Notes: generated by a model from the letters alone, not told the origin. A DNA stretch of 64,000 bases from Streptomyces seoulensis (GCF_004328625.1 NZ_CP032229.1:992001-1056000); one strand, 5' to 3'. Positions 1-10,316 are shown, numbered from the stretch's first letter. Translations and numbers: made by a program.

Positions 1-170
1 TTCAGCGCCGTGTCGCCCGCGTCAGCAGGGGGCAGCGGCGCATCGGGGAGGCCGGCTGTCCGGGCTCGCCGGCCGGACGGCTGTGGCCAATGCCACGGCC
101 GCCGCACGCACGCCGCCCGCACGCCGGGGGCGGCGACGGGCGTCCGATTCGGCCGTAATAAGGTCTCCGC
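1..170. other. Window edge, no gene identified
   Basis: GC-rich edge of the window. The open frames here are fragments running off the left side or mirrors of the first gene, and I cannot assign any of them. A short purine-rich stretch about 7 bases before position 171 may be the ribosome binding site of the first gene. Confidence 0.4.
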
Positions 171-530
171 ATGCTCAACGCCCTGACGCTGGTGACCGGG
201 ATCGCCGCGCTGCTGCTGGCGGCCTGGTGCGGCTGGGCCGCACACCGGGACCAGCCGACCAAGGACTGGCACTTCATCGGCATGGCCGTGGTGTCGCTGC
301 TGGCCGTCGTCCAGCTGGTCGTCGGCATCGTGCTGCTGGCGCGGGGCGAGAAGCCGGACCAGGGTACGACGATCTTCGTGGCGTATCTGCTGGGCGCGCT
401 GGCGTGCGTCCCGGCGGCGGGCTTCATGTCGCTGGCCGAGCGCACGCGCTGGGGTTCGGTGACGGTCGCGGCGGGCGGCGTGGTGCTGGCCGTCCTCGAA
501 GTACGGCTCTTTGACATCTGGGGAGGCTGA
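171..530 (+). CDS. Small four-helix integral membrane protein, unknown function
   Basis: The 119-residue product has four hydrophobic stretches (about residues 3-20, 37-57, 68-88 and 95-112) joined by short polar loops. There is no signal peptide and no recognisable catalytic motif. A weak AAGG ribosome site precedes the ATG. The gene ends one base before the ATG of a second small membrane protein, so the two are probably co-transcribed and may form a hetero-oligomeric membrane protein. I do not recognise the family, so the function is unknown. Confidence 0.75.
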   Translation: MLNALTLVTGIAALLLAAWCGWAAHRDQPTKDWHFIGMAVVSLLAVVQLVVGIVLLARGEKPDQGTTIFVAYLLGALACVPAAGFMSLAERTRWGSVTVAAGGVVLAVLEVRLFDIWGG

Positions 531-531
531 C

Positions 532-951
532 ATGACGGCGCTGGAGGAGAAGCCGGCCCGGCTGATCAGCGGGCCGGGCATGCTGCTGGTCTGGTTCTAC
601 GGCGTGATGGTGGTCGGGGCCGTGTCGCGCTCGGTCTACCAGATCGCCACGGAGTTCGACCGGGCACCGCTCGCGTACGCGCTGTCGGCGCTCGCGGGCG
701 TGGTGTACGGGTTCATCACCTACACCCTGGTCCGGGGCGGCGAGAAGGCCCGCCGGGCGGCGGTGGTCTGCTGCGCCGCCGAGCTGGCCGGGGTGCTGAT
801 CGTGGGCACCTGGACACTGGTCGAGCCGTCCGCGTTCCCGGACGCGACCGTGTGGTCGGACTACGGCATGGGGTACGTCTTCATCCCCGTGCTGCTGCCC
901 CTGACCGCGCTGTACTGGCTGCGCGCGGCGAAGCGGCGGCAGGCGGCCTGA
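532..951 (+). CDS. Small four-helix integral membrane protein, unknown function
   Basis: The 139-residue product has hydrophobic segments near residues 15-33, 48-68, 76-96 and 110-130 and a basic C-terminus (RAAKRRQ), the usual positive-inside pattern. The ATG at 532 is preceded by GGAGG at 522-526 and follows the stop of the upstream membrane gene by one base, which indicates a two-gene operon. An in-frame TTG at 511 would overlap the upstream gene and its own ribosome site, so I prefer 532. No function can be assigned from the sequence. Confidence 0.75.
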   Translation: MTALEEKPARLISGPGMLLVWFYGVMVVGAVSRSVYQIATEFDRAPLAYALSALAGVVYGFITYTLVRGGEKARRAAVVCCAAELAGVLIVGTWTLVEPSAFPDATVWSDYGMGYVFIPVLLPLTALYWLRAAKRRQAA

Positions 952-970
952 GACCGCCTGCCCCGCCCTT

Positions 971-1468
971 CTACGCGGTGGCCGCGTAGGCGGCAGCCGG
1001 CTTCTCCAGCACGATCATCTCGACGCCGTCGGCGCCCTGCGAGCGGCCCACCGCCCGGTAGCCCAGCTTCCGGCAGAGCCGCAGCCCGCTCTCGCTGCGG
1101 TGCCCGGTGCGCATCCGGTACGTGGTCGCGCCGCGCTGTTCGGCGAGCGCCTTCTCGGCCGCGCCCAGCAGCCGGGCGCCGATGCCGTGGCCCTGGAGGC
1201 GGGGGTGGACGCAGAGCATGCCGATGGCGGCCGCGCCGTCCTCGGTGAGCCGGCCGCGCACCGAGCCGACCACCTCGTCACCGAGCCGGGCGACGAAGAC
1301 GCAGTCGTCGGCGACCTCCTCGCGGACCTGGTCCAGGCTCTGCACCAGCGGGTCGATGCGGTAGTTCCCGTAGCGCGCGGCCTCGCTCTGGAAGCAGAGG
1401 TACTGGAGCCGGAAGATCTGCTCCGCGTCCGGCTCGGCCGCCGCCGCGATGGTCACGCTCATGCCCAT
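971..1468 (-). CDS. GNAT family N-acetyltransferase
   Basis: Predicted acetyl-CoA-dependent N-acetyltransferase of 165 residues; the substrate cannot be inferred. The acetyl-CoA binding motif A is clear (VHPRLQGHGIGARLL, with the R/Q-x-x-G-x-G/A signature), preceded by a typical GNAT strand carrying DEVVGSVRG. The start at 1468 is supported by a GGGAGG site (complement of 1478-1483) nine bases upstream; the ATG at 1462 is an alternative. The longer frame back to 1576 would overlap the upstream sigma-like gene. It lies 44 bases after that gene on the same strand and is probably co-transcribed with it. Confidence 0.85.
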   Translation of the reverse strand: MGMSVTIAAAAEPDAEQIFRLQYLCFQSEAARYGNYRIDPLVQSLDQVREEVADDCVFVARLGDEVVGSVRGRLTEDGAAAIGMLCVHPRLQGHGIGARLLGAAEKALAEQRGATTYRMRTGHRSESGLRLCRKLGYRAVGRSQGADGVEMIVLEKPAAAYAATA

Positions 1469-1512
1469 GTGCGCATGCCTCCCGCTCACCTGATCACTGT
1501 TGTCCCCCACCT

Positions 1513-2019
1513 CTATCCCCGTGCTTCGGCACTGGCAACCTCCGCCGTCAGCATTCGTCGCAGACATCCCAGACATCTGGAGCGTTCCGGTCCGAGGCTG
1601 CCCTGTGAGATGCCCAACTCCCCCGCGATCTCGCGGTAGGTGAGGTCGCGCGGGGAGAGCAGGGCCGCCATGAGGCGCGGGCAGCGGCCGGGCAGTCTGC
1701 GGACCGCGTCCCGCACCACCCGGTGCCGGGCGGCGCTGAGCGCGAGCTGTTCGGGGCCGGGCCGGGTGTCGTCGGCGGGTTCCCCGTCGTAGGGCCGCTC
1801 CACGCCGTGGGTACGGCGGCTGAGGCGGCCCTCGTCGCGTACCGCCTCGCGCAGCCAGCCGGAGGGGTCCGGCGGCGGGCCCTGACTCTCCAGCCGCTCC
1901 AGCAGCCGGAGCCAGACGGCCTGCTCCAGGTCGCCGGGTTCACTCCCGGAGGCATATGCCTCGGCGGACGCCTCCGCGCTGAGGAGCGGGCGCAGATCGG
2001 TCAGCAGGTCGTGGGTCAT
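1513..2019 (-). CDS. Sigma-70-like / HTH DNA-binding protein
   Basis: The 168-residue protein resembles a short RNA polymerase sigma factor. The N-terminal helix (LEQAVWLRLLERL) looks like region 2. The C-terminus (LTYREIAGELGISQGSLGPERSR) is a region-4-type helix-turn-helix. The linker is rich in proline and arginine. No Shine-Dalgarno sequence is evident before the ATG. It heads a probable two-gene unit with the GNAT acetyltransferase. The region 2 match is weak, so it may be a sigma-like regulator rather than a working promoter-recognition factor. Confidence 0.7.
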   Translation of the reverse strand: MTHDLLTDLRPLLSAEASAEAYASGSEPGDLEQAVWLRLLERLESQGPPPDPSGWLREAVRDEGRLSRRTHGVERPYDGEPADDTRPGPEQLALSAARHRVVRDAVRRLPGRCPRLMAALLSPRDLTYREIAGELGISQGSLGPERSRCLGCLRRMLTAEVASAEARG

Positions 2020-2120
2020 ATGCGTCGAGACGCGCCGTCCCGGCCGGCGGGTTTCCGGGACGGCGCGCTGTCACCCGGATCAGCGGGTGCGGGGCGCCGG
2101 TGTTGACGCCCCGGCCTGAC

Positions 2121-3296
2121 TCAGCGGCCCAGGAAGTCGGCGCGGGCCAGCACGCCGGTGTCGGCGTTGTCGGTGAAGACGCCGTCGATCCCGGTGGCGA
2201 AGTAGGTGCGGTACGCGCCGAACACGTCCCCGTAGCCGTCCGGGTCGCCGCCCTTGCGGAACTCGGCCGGGAGGAAGGGGTTCTCGTTGCGCATGGTGTA
2301 CGGGTGCAGGATCAGCCCGACCTTGTGCGCGTCGGCGACCAGCCGGGTGGGCTCGCCCAGGGTGCCGTCGGACTTCTTCGGGATGACCAGGTCCAGGGTG
2401 GGCCCGATGCCCTGCGCGTACCCCGCGATCTCCCGCAGCCCCTTGGGCGTGACGAGGTCGGCCACCGTACGGGGGTCGCCGGTGGCGACGAAGTCGTACG
2501 GGCGGGTGCCGGCGGCGTCGAGGAGGACGACCAGCGGATTGTCGACGATCCGGTTGAGCCGCTGGATGCTGGTCGGCTCGAAGGACTGGAGCACGACCGG
2601 CGAATTCCGCTTGTCCTTGCCGTACTTGCGCAGCAGCTTCGCCACCCGCTGCTCGGGGTCCAGGCCGAGACGGCGGAAGTAGGTGGGGTGCTTCAGCTCG
2701 GGGTAGATCCACGCCTGGCGGCCGCGCTCACGGGTACGGGCGTCCTGCCACTTCAGCACCTCCTCGAAGGTGGGGATCTCCCAGCGGCCGTTGTAGAGGG
2801 TGTTGTGCGGGCGGTTGGCCGGGATGCGCTCGACGGCGCGCAGCGTCTTCAGCTCGGCGAGGGTGAAGTCCTCGGTGAACCAGCCGGTGACGGAGACCCC
2901 GTCGAGGACCTTGGTGGTCTTCCGGCCGGCGAACTCGGGGTGCGAGGAGACATCCGTGGTGCCGCCGATCTCGGGTTCGTGGCGGCAGACCAGATGCCCG
3001 TCCTTGGTGGGGACCAGGTCACCGGCCTCCACGATGTCGGCGCCGAGCTCCAGCGCGAGGTCGTACGAGCCGAAGGTGTGCTCGGGGCGGTAGCCGCTGG
3101 CGCCCCGGTGGCCGATGATCGTCGGCACCGGCAGGCCCTTCAGGCCGCGTCCGCCGGACCCTGCCGTCCGGGTGTCCGCCGCACGGGCGGCGGAGGGCAG
3201 TCCGAGGACCGCGCCGCCCGCCCCGAGCACCGCCGCACCGAGGACCGCGCGCCGTCCGGTCGCGCGCGAGGGCTGGTTGGTCCGGTCGCTTTCCAT
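2121..3296 (-). CDS. glpQ: Secreted glycerophosphodiester phosphodiesterase (GlpQ type)
   Basis: Hydrolyses glycerophosphodiesters to glycerol-3-phosphate and an alcohol, scavenging phosphate and glycerol outside the cell. The 391-residue protein begins with a probable Tat signal (GRRAVLGAAVLGAGG, then an alanine-rich cleavage region near residue 42). The mature part shows the GDPD hallmarks: IIGHRGASGYRPEHT with the catalytic HRG, a VEAGDLVPTKDGHLV metal-binding segment, and PELKHP. The ATG at 3296 has GGGAG seven bases upstream. It is divergent from plsC, which pairs lipid-headgroup salvage with phospholipid synthesis. Phosphate-responsive expression is known for the family, but I could not identify a convincing PHO box. 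Confidence 0.9.
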   Translation of the reverse strand: MESDRTNQPSRATGRRAVLGAAVLGAGGAVLGLPSAARAADTRTAGSGGRGLKGLPVPTIIGHRGASGYRPEHTFGSYDLALELGADIVEAGDLVPTKDGHLVCRHEPEIGGTTDVSSHPEFAGRKTTKVLDGVSVTGWFTEDFTLAELKTLRAVERIPANRPHNTLYNGRWEIPTFEEVLKWQDARTRERGRQAWIYPELKHPTYFRRLGLDPEQRVAKLLRKYGKDKRNSPVVLQSFEPTSIQRLNRIVDNPLVVLLDAAGTRPYDFVATGDPRTVADLVTPKGLREIAGYAQGIGPTLDLVIPKKSDGTLGEPTRLVADAHKVGLILHPYTMRNENPFLPAEFRKGGDPDGYGDVFGAYRTYFATGIDGVFTDNADTGVLARADFLGR

Positions 3297-3462
3297 ACGC
3301 GTCTCCCGCTGTCGTTGCGAAGGTCTTCTTGGGTCTGACCTGGCTGTGTCTCTTGGGGTGCGCGCCGATCGTAGGGGTGTGGACATGACGGAGGGGAGAC
3401 CTCGGCGGGAACACACGGGTGCGGGCCGATGGCACGCCGGGGTGTTCGGCGGGAGATGAGCG

Positions 3463-3477
3463 CGTGTCAACAACACG
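3463..3477. promoter_or_regulatory. Inverted repeat between glpQ and plsC
   Basis: CGTGT-CAACA-ACACG is a perfect 5-base inverted repeat in the 286-base divergent intergenic region. The minus strand also reads TTGACA here, a possible -35 for glpQ, but no matching -10 was found. Its regulatory role is a guess. Confidence 0.3.
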
Positions 3478-3582
3478 TAAGACCTCGGTGAATCGCGCGG
3501 CCCGATGTGCGCTTTCCCCGTAGCCGCGAGTAATGTCCTCACCTGCACAGACTCATATCGTCCGCTCGGCCTGGAGGACCCG

Positions 3583-4254
3583 TTGTCCCGCTTCGCGCTC
3601 ATCAAGGCAGTGCTCGCGCCGGCCATGCGCCTGATGTTCCGCCCCCAGGTGGAGGGCCTTGAGCGCATCCCCGGCGAGGGCCCGGTGATCCTGGCGGGCA
3701 ACCACCTGACGTTCATCGACTCGATCGTGCTGCCGGTGGTGTCCAAGCGGCAGGTGCAGTTCATCGGCAAGGACGAGTACGTCACCGGCAAGGGGATCAA
3801 GGGCCGGGCCATGGCCTGGTTCTTCACCGGCGTCGGCATGATCCCGGTGGACCGGGACGGCGCGAACGGCGGCGTGGCCGCGCTGATGACCGGGCGCCGG
3901 GTGCTGGAGGAGGGGCGGGTCTTCGGGATCTACCCCGAGGGGACCCGCTCCCCCGACGGACGGCTCTACCGGGGGCGTACGGGCATCGCCCGGCTGACCC
4001 TCATGACGGGGGCGCCGGTGGTGCCGTTCGCCATGATCGGCACGGACAAGCTTCAGCCTGGTGGCAAGGGGTTCCCCCGGCCGGGCAAGGTCACTGTCCG
4101 CTTCGGTGAGCCGATGGAGTTCTCCCGGTACGAGGGGATGGACCGCGACCGGTATGTGCTGCGGGCTGTGACGGATTCCGTGATGGCCGAGGTCATGCGG
4201 CTCTCCGGGCAGGAGTACGTGGACATGTACGCCACGAAGGCCAAGGCCGCTTGA
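3583..4254 (+). CDS. plsC: 1-acylglycerol-3-phosphate acyltransferase (PlsC family)
   Basis: Transfers an acyl chain to lysophosphatidic acid to form phosphatidic acid at the cytoplasmic membrane face. The 223-residue product carries the acyltransferase motifs in order: NHLTFID (HX4D catalytic motif, about residue 41), GMIPVDRDG, YPEGTRS (EGTR substrate site) and VPFAMIG. I chose the TTG at 3583 because GGAGG at 3573-3577 lies five bases before it and the conserved region begins soon after; an ATG at 3505 would add an unrelated N-terminus. It is divergent from glpQ. The exact acyl acceptor is inferred from the family. Confidence 0.9.
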   Translation: MSRFALIKAVLAPAMRLMFRPQVEGLERIPGEGPVILAGNHLTFIDSIVLPVVSKRQVQFIGKDEYVTGKGIKGRAMAWFFTGVGMIPVDRDGANGGVAALMTGRRVLEEGRVFGIYPEGTRSPDGRLYRGRTGIARLTLMTGAPVVPFAMIGTDKLQPGGKGFPRPGKVTVRFGEPMEFSRYEGMDRDRYVLRAVTDSVMAEVMRLSGQEYVDMYATKAKAA

Positions 4255-4294
4255 GCCTTCGGCGATTCGGCCGTTTCCAAGGTGCGGGTGCGCT

Positions 4295-4325
4295 GTGGCT
4301 TGTCGCGCGGTTCCCCGCGCCCCTG
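4295..4325 (+). repeat. 31-bp dispersed intergenic repeat, copy A
   Basis: One of three near-identical 31-base elements in the window, the others at 7524-7554 and 42738-42768. The shared core contains CGCGCRGTTCCCCGCGCCCC. It lies between the convergent ends of plsC and the MFS gene and has partial dyad symmetry, so it could fold as a bidirectional terminator. Confidence 0.7.
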
Positions 4326-4329
4326 AAAG

Positions 4330-5850
4330 CTAAAAGCCTCTGTCCAGTCGTTGGTTCCTCAGCAGGAACCATGCCGCTGCCGAGGCCGCCAGCAGCACCA
4401 CCGCTCCCGCTCCTGACGCCAGGTGCAGGCCGTGTACGAAGGACTCTGTCGCCGCGTCGAGCAGTGCCTGGGACGTCGGGGCGGGCAGGCCCGCTGACGC
4501 TTCCACCGCCGCGCCCAGGGACTCGTGGGCCGATTCCGGGGTGCCCGGCGGGGCTGTGAAGTCGCGGTAGGCGGCCGTCACGATCGAGCCCAGCAGGGCG
4601 ATGCCCAGGGCCGCGCCCAGTTCGTAGGCCGTCTCCGAGACCGCCGAGGCCGCGCCCGCGCGGTTCTTGTCGACGCTGGAGAGGATCACGTCGGAGGTGA
4701 CGGTGAAGGAGAAGCCCGCGCCGATGCCGACGATCAGCAGGGCGGCGCCGAGCAGCGGGTAGCCGGTGGACGCGTCGAGCGTGGTGAGGACGGCGAGGGA
4801 GACGCCGATCGCGGCGAGGCCGCCGGTGACCACCACGCGCACCGAGAAGCGGCGGGCCGCGCGGCCCGCGATCAGGCCGGCCACCACCGCGCCGACGGCG
4901 GCGGGCAGTTCGGCGAGGCCCGCCTCGAACGGGTGCCTGCCCTGGACCAGTTGCAGGAACTGGGACAGGAAGAACACCAGGCCCGACATCCCGAGCACGG
5001 TCAGCAGATCCGCGAGCACCGCCCCGCTGAAGCCCCGGTGCTGGAACAGCCGCATGTCCAGCAGCGGGGTCGGCAGGGTGAGCTGGCGGCGGACGAAGCC
5101 GTACAGCGCGGCGGCGCCCAGCAGGCCGGCGGCCAGGGTGAGCGGGTCGAAGCCGTGGGTGGCGGCCTCCTTGACCGCGTAGACCAGCGCGAGCATGCCG
5201 ACCAGGGACAGCAGCACGCTCGCCAGGTCCCACGGGCCGGGGTTCGGGTCGCGGGACTCGGGCAGGGTGCGGACGCCGACCAGGACCAGGACCGCCATCA
5301 CCGGCAGGTTGATCAGGAACACCGAGCCCCACCAGAAGTGCTCCAGCAGGAGGCCGCCCACGATCGGGCCGACGGCCGTGCCGGCGGAGGCGGTGGCGCC
5401 CCAGATGCCGATGGCGAGGCTGCGCTCGCGCGGGTCGTGGAAGAGGTTGCGGATCAGGGCCAAGGTCGCGGGCATCAGGGTGGCGCCCGCGACGCCGAGC
5501 AGGGCCCGCGCCAGGATCATCAGGCCGGGTGTGCTCGCGTACGCGTTCAGCACCGAGATCGCGCCGAACGCGGCCGCGCCGCAGAGCAGGACGCGCTTGC
5601 GGCCGACGCGGTCGCCGAGGCTGCCCATCGAGACGAGCAGTCCGGCGATGACGAACGAGTAGACGTCCCCGATCCACAGCAGCTGGGTGCCGGAGGGGTG
5701 CAGGTCCTCGCTGATGTAGGGGGTGGCGAGGCCGAGGACGGTGGCGTCGACGGCGACGAGCAGGACGGCGAGGACCAGTACCGAGAGCGCCAGCCAGCGG
5801 CCGGGGCGCCGCTCGGTCTCGACGTGGACGGGTCGCAGGGTGCTGGTCAT
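4330..5850 (-). CDS. MFS multidrug efflux transporter, DHA2 (EmrB/QacA) type
   Basis: Proton-driven drug exporter of the 14-helix DHA2 family, 506 residues, with hydrophobic segments throughout. Family motifs are visible: GDRVGRKR between helices 2 and 3 (motif A), LMPATLALIRNLF, and AVGPIVGGLLLEHFWWGSVFLINLP in helices 5-6 (motif C region and the typical WRW-like loop). The ATG at 5850 overlaps the stop of the upstream tetR gene as ATGA, implying translational coupling. The linked TetR regulator and its operator suggest ligand-induced expression. The substrate is unknown; antibiotics or biocides are typical for the family. Confidence 0.92.
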   Translation of the reverse strand: MTSTLRPVHVETERRPGRWLALSVLVLAVLLVAVDATVLGLATPYISEDLHPSGTQLLWIGDVYSFVIAGLLVSMGSLGDRVGRKRVLLCGAAAFGAISVLNAYASTPGLMILARALLGVAGATLMPATLALIRNLFHDPRERSLAIGIWGATASAGTAVGPIVGGLLLEHFWWGSVFLINLPVMAVLVLVGVRTLPESRDPNPGPWDLASVLLSLVGMLALVYAVKEAATHGFDPLTLAAGLLGAAALYGFVRRQLTLPTPLLDMRLFQHRGFSGAVLADLLTVLGMSGLVFFLSQFLQLVQGRHPFEAGLAELPAAVGAVVAGLIAGRAARRFSVRVVVTGGLAAIGVSLAVLTTLDASTGYPLLGAALLIVGIGAGFSFTVTSDVILSSVDKNRAGAASAVSETAYELGAALGIALLGSIVTAAYRDFTAPPGTPESAHESLGAAVEASAGLPAPTSQALLDAATESFVHGLHLASGAGAVVLLAASAAAWFLLRNQRLDRGF

Positions 5851-6398
5851 GACTCCGCCCTGCGCAGCGCGCCGCCGAGCAGCAGTTCGGAGACCATCGT
5901 GGAGAAGTCCCGGGAGGCCACCCGGCCGTCCACCGCGGCCCAGGCGCACGAGGTGATCAGCCCGTAGAAGGCTTCGGTGAGCCAGCCGGGGGTGAGGTCG
6001 ATACGGAGGTCGCCGTCGCGCTGGCCGCGCTGGAACAGGGCGCTGATCCGGGTGTCCAGGTTCAGCCAGCCGGTGTTCTGCGCCTCGCCCTCCCAGAGCT
6101 GGTTCTCGCCGTAGAGGAAGGCGAGCAGCCCCGCGGCCGGCTGGATCTCGCGGACCAGCCGGCGTACGGCGTCGGCGGCGGGGCCCTCGTCCAGCCGGGC
6201 GCGGCCGAGCGCCGCCTCGCACTCCGCGATGCCGAGCGCCTCCAGCGCGCGGACCAGCGCGTCGCGGCCTGCGAAGTGGCGGTGCAGGGTGGCCCGGCTG
6301 ATCCCGGCGGCCCGCGCGACCTCGTCCATCGTCGCGGTGGACTTGCGGGTCAGCAGGGCGGCGGCGGAGCGCAGCACGTGGTCACGATCGAGAGCCAT
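5847..6398 (-). CDS. TetR family transcriptional regulator
   Basis: The 183-residue protein has an N-terminal TetR helix-turn-helix (MDEVARAAGISRATLHRHFAGRDALVRAL, about residues 24-52) and a variable all-helical ligand domain. It overlaps the downstream MFS gene as ATGA and probably represses the operon. The ATG at 6398 has no Shine-Dalgarno sequence. A TACCCT -10 candidate (complement of 6405-6410) ends six bases before it, so the transcript is probably leaderless. An upstream start at 6425 would lie inside the operator palindrome and is less likely. Confidence 0.9.
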   Translation of the reverse strand: MALDRDHVLRSAAALLTRKSTATMDEVARAAGISRATLHRHFAGRDALVRALEALGIAECEAALGRARLDEGPAADAVRRLVREIQPAAGLLAFLYGENQLWEGEAQNTGWLNLDTRISALFQRGQRDGDLRIDLTPGWLTEAFYGLITSCAWAAVDGRVASRDFSTMVSELLLGGALRRAES

Positions 6399-6404
6399 GA
6401 GACA

Positions 6405-6434
6405 AGGGTACCTCGCGTGAGACATTCATGTCTC
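6405..6434 (-). promoter_or_regulatory. Promoter of the tetR-MFS operon, probably leaderless
   Basis: On the minus strand GAGACA (6429-6434, a 4/6 match to TTGACA) and TACCCT (6405-6410) are separated by 18 bases. Transcription would begin at or next to the A of the tetR ATG. The -35 hexamer lies inside the operator palindrome. Confidence 0.5.
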
Positions 6435-6435
6435 A
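6418..6435. promoter_or_regulatory. TetR operator palindrome
   Basis: TGAGACAT-TC-ATGTCTCA is a perfect 8-base inverted repeat with a 2-base spacer, about 20 bases upstream of the tetR start. A third TGAGACA half-site occurs at 6398-6404 over the start codon. The position over the -35 box fits autorepression. Confidence 0.7.
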
Positions 6436-6452
6436 TCACGGGCATGCGGGTC

Positions 6453-7424
6453 TCACTGCCAGGGCAGCTCGCCGCGCCGGGTCCAGTAGGCGTGGGGGGC
6501 CTCCGCGAGGGTGTCGAGGCGGGTTCGCTGGTCGTCGGTGAGGTCCACGGCGGCGGCGTGCAGGTTGGAGCCGAGCTGGGCGACGGTCGCGGCGCCGGAC
6601 AGGACGACACCGGCCCAGGGACGGCAGAGGATCAGCGCGAGGGCTACGGCGTCGGGGCCGAGGCCGGTCTCGTCGGCGATGTCCCGCAGGACCTCGGGCG
6701 CGTGCCCCGGGGCGAGGCGGCCGTTGGCCATGCCCTCCTTGACGATCACGGTGAGCCCGGCGTCGTGCGCCTCCGCCAGCGCGGGCCCGGCCGAGGTCTC
6801 CAGCGCGTTGTACGTGGACTGCACGGTGCGGAAGAGGGGCGCGCCGTCGACGGTGATCTCCAGGGCGGCCCGGATGGTGTCGGCCTGGGCGGGGCCGCTG
6901 GTGGAGAACCCGAGGGTGAGGCCGCCCGCCGCCGCTTCGGCGAGCCTCCGGTGCAGCTCGCGGTCGGTGAGGGCGGGGCTGTCGCGGGTGAGGGAGTGGA
7001 TCTGGTAGAGGTCCAGCCGGTCTCCGAGCAGCTCGGCCGTCTCCGCGCGCTGGCGCTCGTACGTGGCGAGGGTGTGGTCCTTGACCTCGTGCCGGTCGGC
7101 CTCGGTGGACCAGTCGGCGGTGTAGGTGTAGCCCCACTTGCTGCCGACCACCACGTCGTCGGCGTCCGGGCGGGCCTTCAGCCAGTCCGCGAGGAACTCC
7201 TCGCTGCGGCCGTAGGAGCGGGCGGCGTCGAAGTAGCGGACGCCTTGGGCGTAGGCGGCGTCGAGGAGTTCATGGGTACGGGTGCGCAGTGTGTCGGGGC
7301 TGCGGTCCTCGCCGAGGTCTTCGGCCCGGTCCAGGTTGATGTAGCCGGGGCGGCCCACCGCGGCCAGGCCCAGGCCGAGGTGGCAGGTGGGGGTGGTCGC
7401 GGAGGAGAGGCGGGCGAAAGGCAT
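6453..7424 (-). CDS. Aldo/keto reductase
   Basis: NAD(P)H-dependent oxidoreductase of 323 residues with a predicted TIM-barrel fold. The AKR catalytic tetrad is visible: Asp and Tyr in VRYFDAARSYG, Lys in VVGSKWGY and His in DLYQIHS. Near the C-terminus LSGAATVAQLGSNLHA is typical of the phosphate-binding region. The ATG at 7424 begins just before the conserved first strand; an in-frame start at 7478 would add 18 unsupported residues. It lies about 100 bases after argH on the same strand and upstream of the tetR operon. The substrate is unknown. Confidence 0.88.
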   Translation of the reverse strand: MPFARLSSATTPTCHLGLGLAAVGRPGYINLDRAEDLGEDRSPDTLRTRTHELLDAAYAQGVRYFDAARSYGRSEEFLADWLKARPDADDVVVGSKWGYTYTADWSTEADRHEVKDHTLATYERQRAETAELLGDRLDLYQIHSLTRDSPALTDRELHRRLAEAAAGGLTLGFSTSGPAQADTIRAALEITVDGAPLFRTVQSTYNALETSAGPALAEAHDAGLTVIVKEGMANGRLAPGHAPEVLRDIADETGLGPDAVALALILCRPWAGVVLSGAATVAQLGSNLHAAAVDLTDDQRTRLDTLAEAPHAYWTRRGELPWQ

Positions 7425-7523
7425 CGTGGGGTCCGTTCGGTCGGCTCCAGGGGGCGCGCGACCAACGTAACCGGCCACCCAGGAGCTCGGGGGCTTCGGC
7501 TCCTGGGCGACTGCGGGCAGTTT

Positions 7524-9072
<1,549 letters not shown>

Positions 9073-10266
9073 CTACGCCAGGTCCCGCTTGGCCGCGATC
9101 TTCGACGACAGGCTGTAGATGTCGATGAAGCCCTTGGCCGCGGCCTGGTCGAAGGTGTCGCCGGTGTCGTAGGTGGCGAGGTTGAAGTCGTACAGCGACG
9201 ACTGGGACCGGCGCCCGGTGACGACCGCGCGGCCGCCGTGCAGGGTCATCCGGATCTCGCCGGAGACGTGCTCGTTGGCCTCGGTGATGAAGCCGTCCAG
9301 CGCCCGCTTGAGCGGGGAGAACCACTGGCCGTCATAGACCAGTTCGCCCCAGCGCTGCTCGACCTGCCGCTTGTAGCGGGCGAGTTCGCGCTCGACGGTG
9401 ACGCTCTCCAGCTCCTGGTGGGCGGTGATCAGGGCGATGGCGCCCGGAGCCTCGTACACCTCGCGGGACTTGATGCCGACGAGGCGGTCCTCGACCATGT
9501 CGATCCGGCCGATGCCCTGCGCGCCCGCGCGCTCGTTGAGCTGCTGGATGGCCTGGAGGACGGTGACCGGGCGGCCGTCGATGGCGACGGGTACGCCGCG
9601 CTCGAAGGTGATCACGACCTCGTCGGCCTCGCGGGCCTCCGCCGGGTTCGAGGTGTACTCGTAGATGTCCTCGATCGGGGCGTTCCAGATGTCCTCCAGG
9701 AAGCCCGTCTCGACGGCGCGTCCGAAGACGTTCTGATCGATGGAGTACGGGGACTTCTTGGTGGTGGCGATCGGCAGGTTCTTCGCCTCGCAGAAGGCGA
9801 TCGCCTTGTCCCGGGTCATCGCGTAGTCGCGGACCGGGGCGATGCACTTCAGGTCGGGGGCGAGGGCGACGATGCCGGCCTCGAAGCGGACCTGGTCGTT
9901 GCCCTTGCCGGTGCAGCCGTGGGCGACCGTGGTGGCGCCGTGCTTCTGCGCGGCGGCGACGAGGTGCTTGACGATCGTCGGCCGGGAGAGGGCGGAGACC
10001 AGCGGGTAGCGGTCCATGTACAGGGCGTTCGCCTTGATCGCCGGGAGGCAGTACTCCTCGGCGAACTCGTCCTTGGCGTCGGCCACTTCGGCCTCGACGG
10101 CACCGCACGCGAGGGCGCGCTTGCGGATGACGTCCAGGTCCTCGCCGCCCTGGCCGACGTCCACCGCAACGGCGATGACCTCGGCGCCCGTCTCCTCGGC
10201 GATCCAGCCGATGGCGACGGAGGTGTCCAGTCCGCCTGAGTAGGCGAGTACGACGCGCTCGGTCAC
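9073..10266 (-). CDS. argG: Argininosuccinate synthase
   Basis: Joins citrulline and aspartate using ATP to form argininosuccinate. The 397-residue protein begins with the ATP-pyrophosphatase P-loop [10 protein letters not shown] and has [14 protein letters not shown] and the conserved substrate-binding segment [12 protein letters not shown]. The GTG at 10266 is preceded by GAGGAGAG at a good distance. Two ARG-box-like sites lie 31-64 bases upstream, so ArgR repression by arginine is likely. argH follows on the same strand. In S. coelicolor, as I recall, argG lies elsewhere on the chromosome, so the adjacency may be clade-specific. Confidence 0.97.
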   Translation of the reverse strand: MTERVVLAYSGGLDTSVAIGWIAEETGAEVIAVAVDVGQGGEDLDVIRKRALACGAVEAEVADAKDEFAEEYCLPAIKANALYMDRYPLVSALSRPTIVKHLVAAAQKHGATTVAHGCTGKGNDQVRFEAGIVALAPDLKCIAPVRDYAMTRDKAIAFCEAKNLPIATTKKSPYSIDQNVFGRAVETGFLEDIWNAPIEDIYEYTSNPAEAREADEVVITFERGVPVAIDGRPVTVLQAIQQLNERAGAQGIGRIDMVEDRLVGIKSREVYEAPGAIALITAHQELESVTVERELARYKRQVEQRWGELVYDGQWFSPLKRALDGFITEANEHVSGEIRMTLHGGRAVVTGRRSQSSLYDFNLATYDTGDTFDQAAAKGFIDIYSLSSKIAAKRDLA

Positions 10267-10296
10267 GGGTTCTCTCCTCACGTGCATTCGCTGATA

Positions 10297-10310
10297 TGCA
10301 TGAGTATGCA
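10297..10310. promoter_or_regulatory. ARG box 1 upstream of argG
   Basis: TGCAT-GAGT-ATGCA is a perfect inverted repeat with the 4-base spacer typical of ArgR half-sites. It lies 31 bases upstream of the argG start. Confidence 0.65.
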
Positions 10311-10316
10311 GAACTC

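Noticed and set aside
3297..3582. PHO boxes for glpQ control
   Set aside because: No convincing direct repeats of GTTCACC-type at 11-base spacing were found; the regulatory idea rests only on family knowledge.
4193..5967. Long open frames on the opposite strand of the MFS gene
   Set aside because: They mirror the real gene because of high GC third-position bias; the residue make-up is arginine/glycine/alanine-rich with no motifs or ribosome sites.
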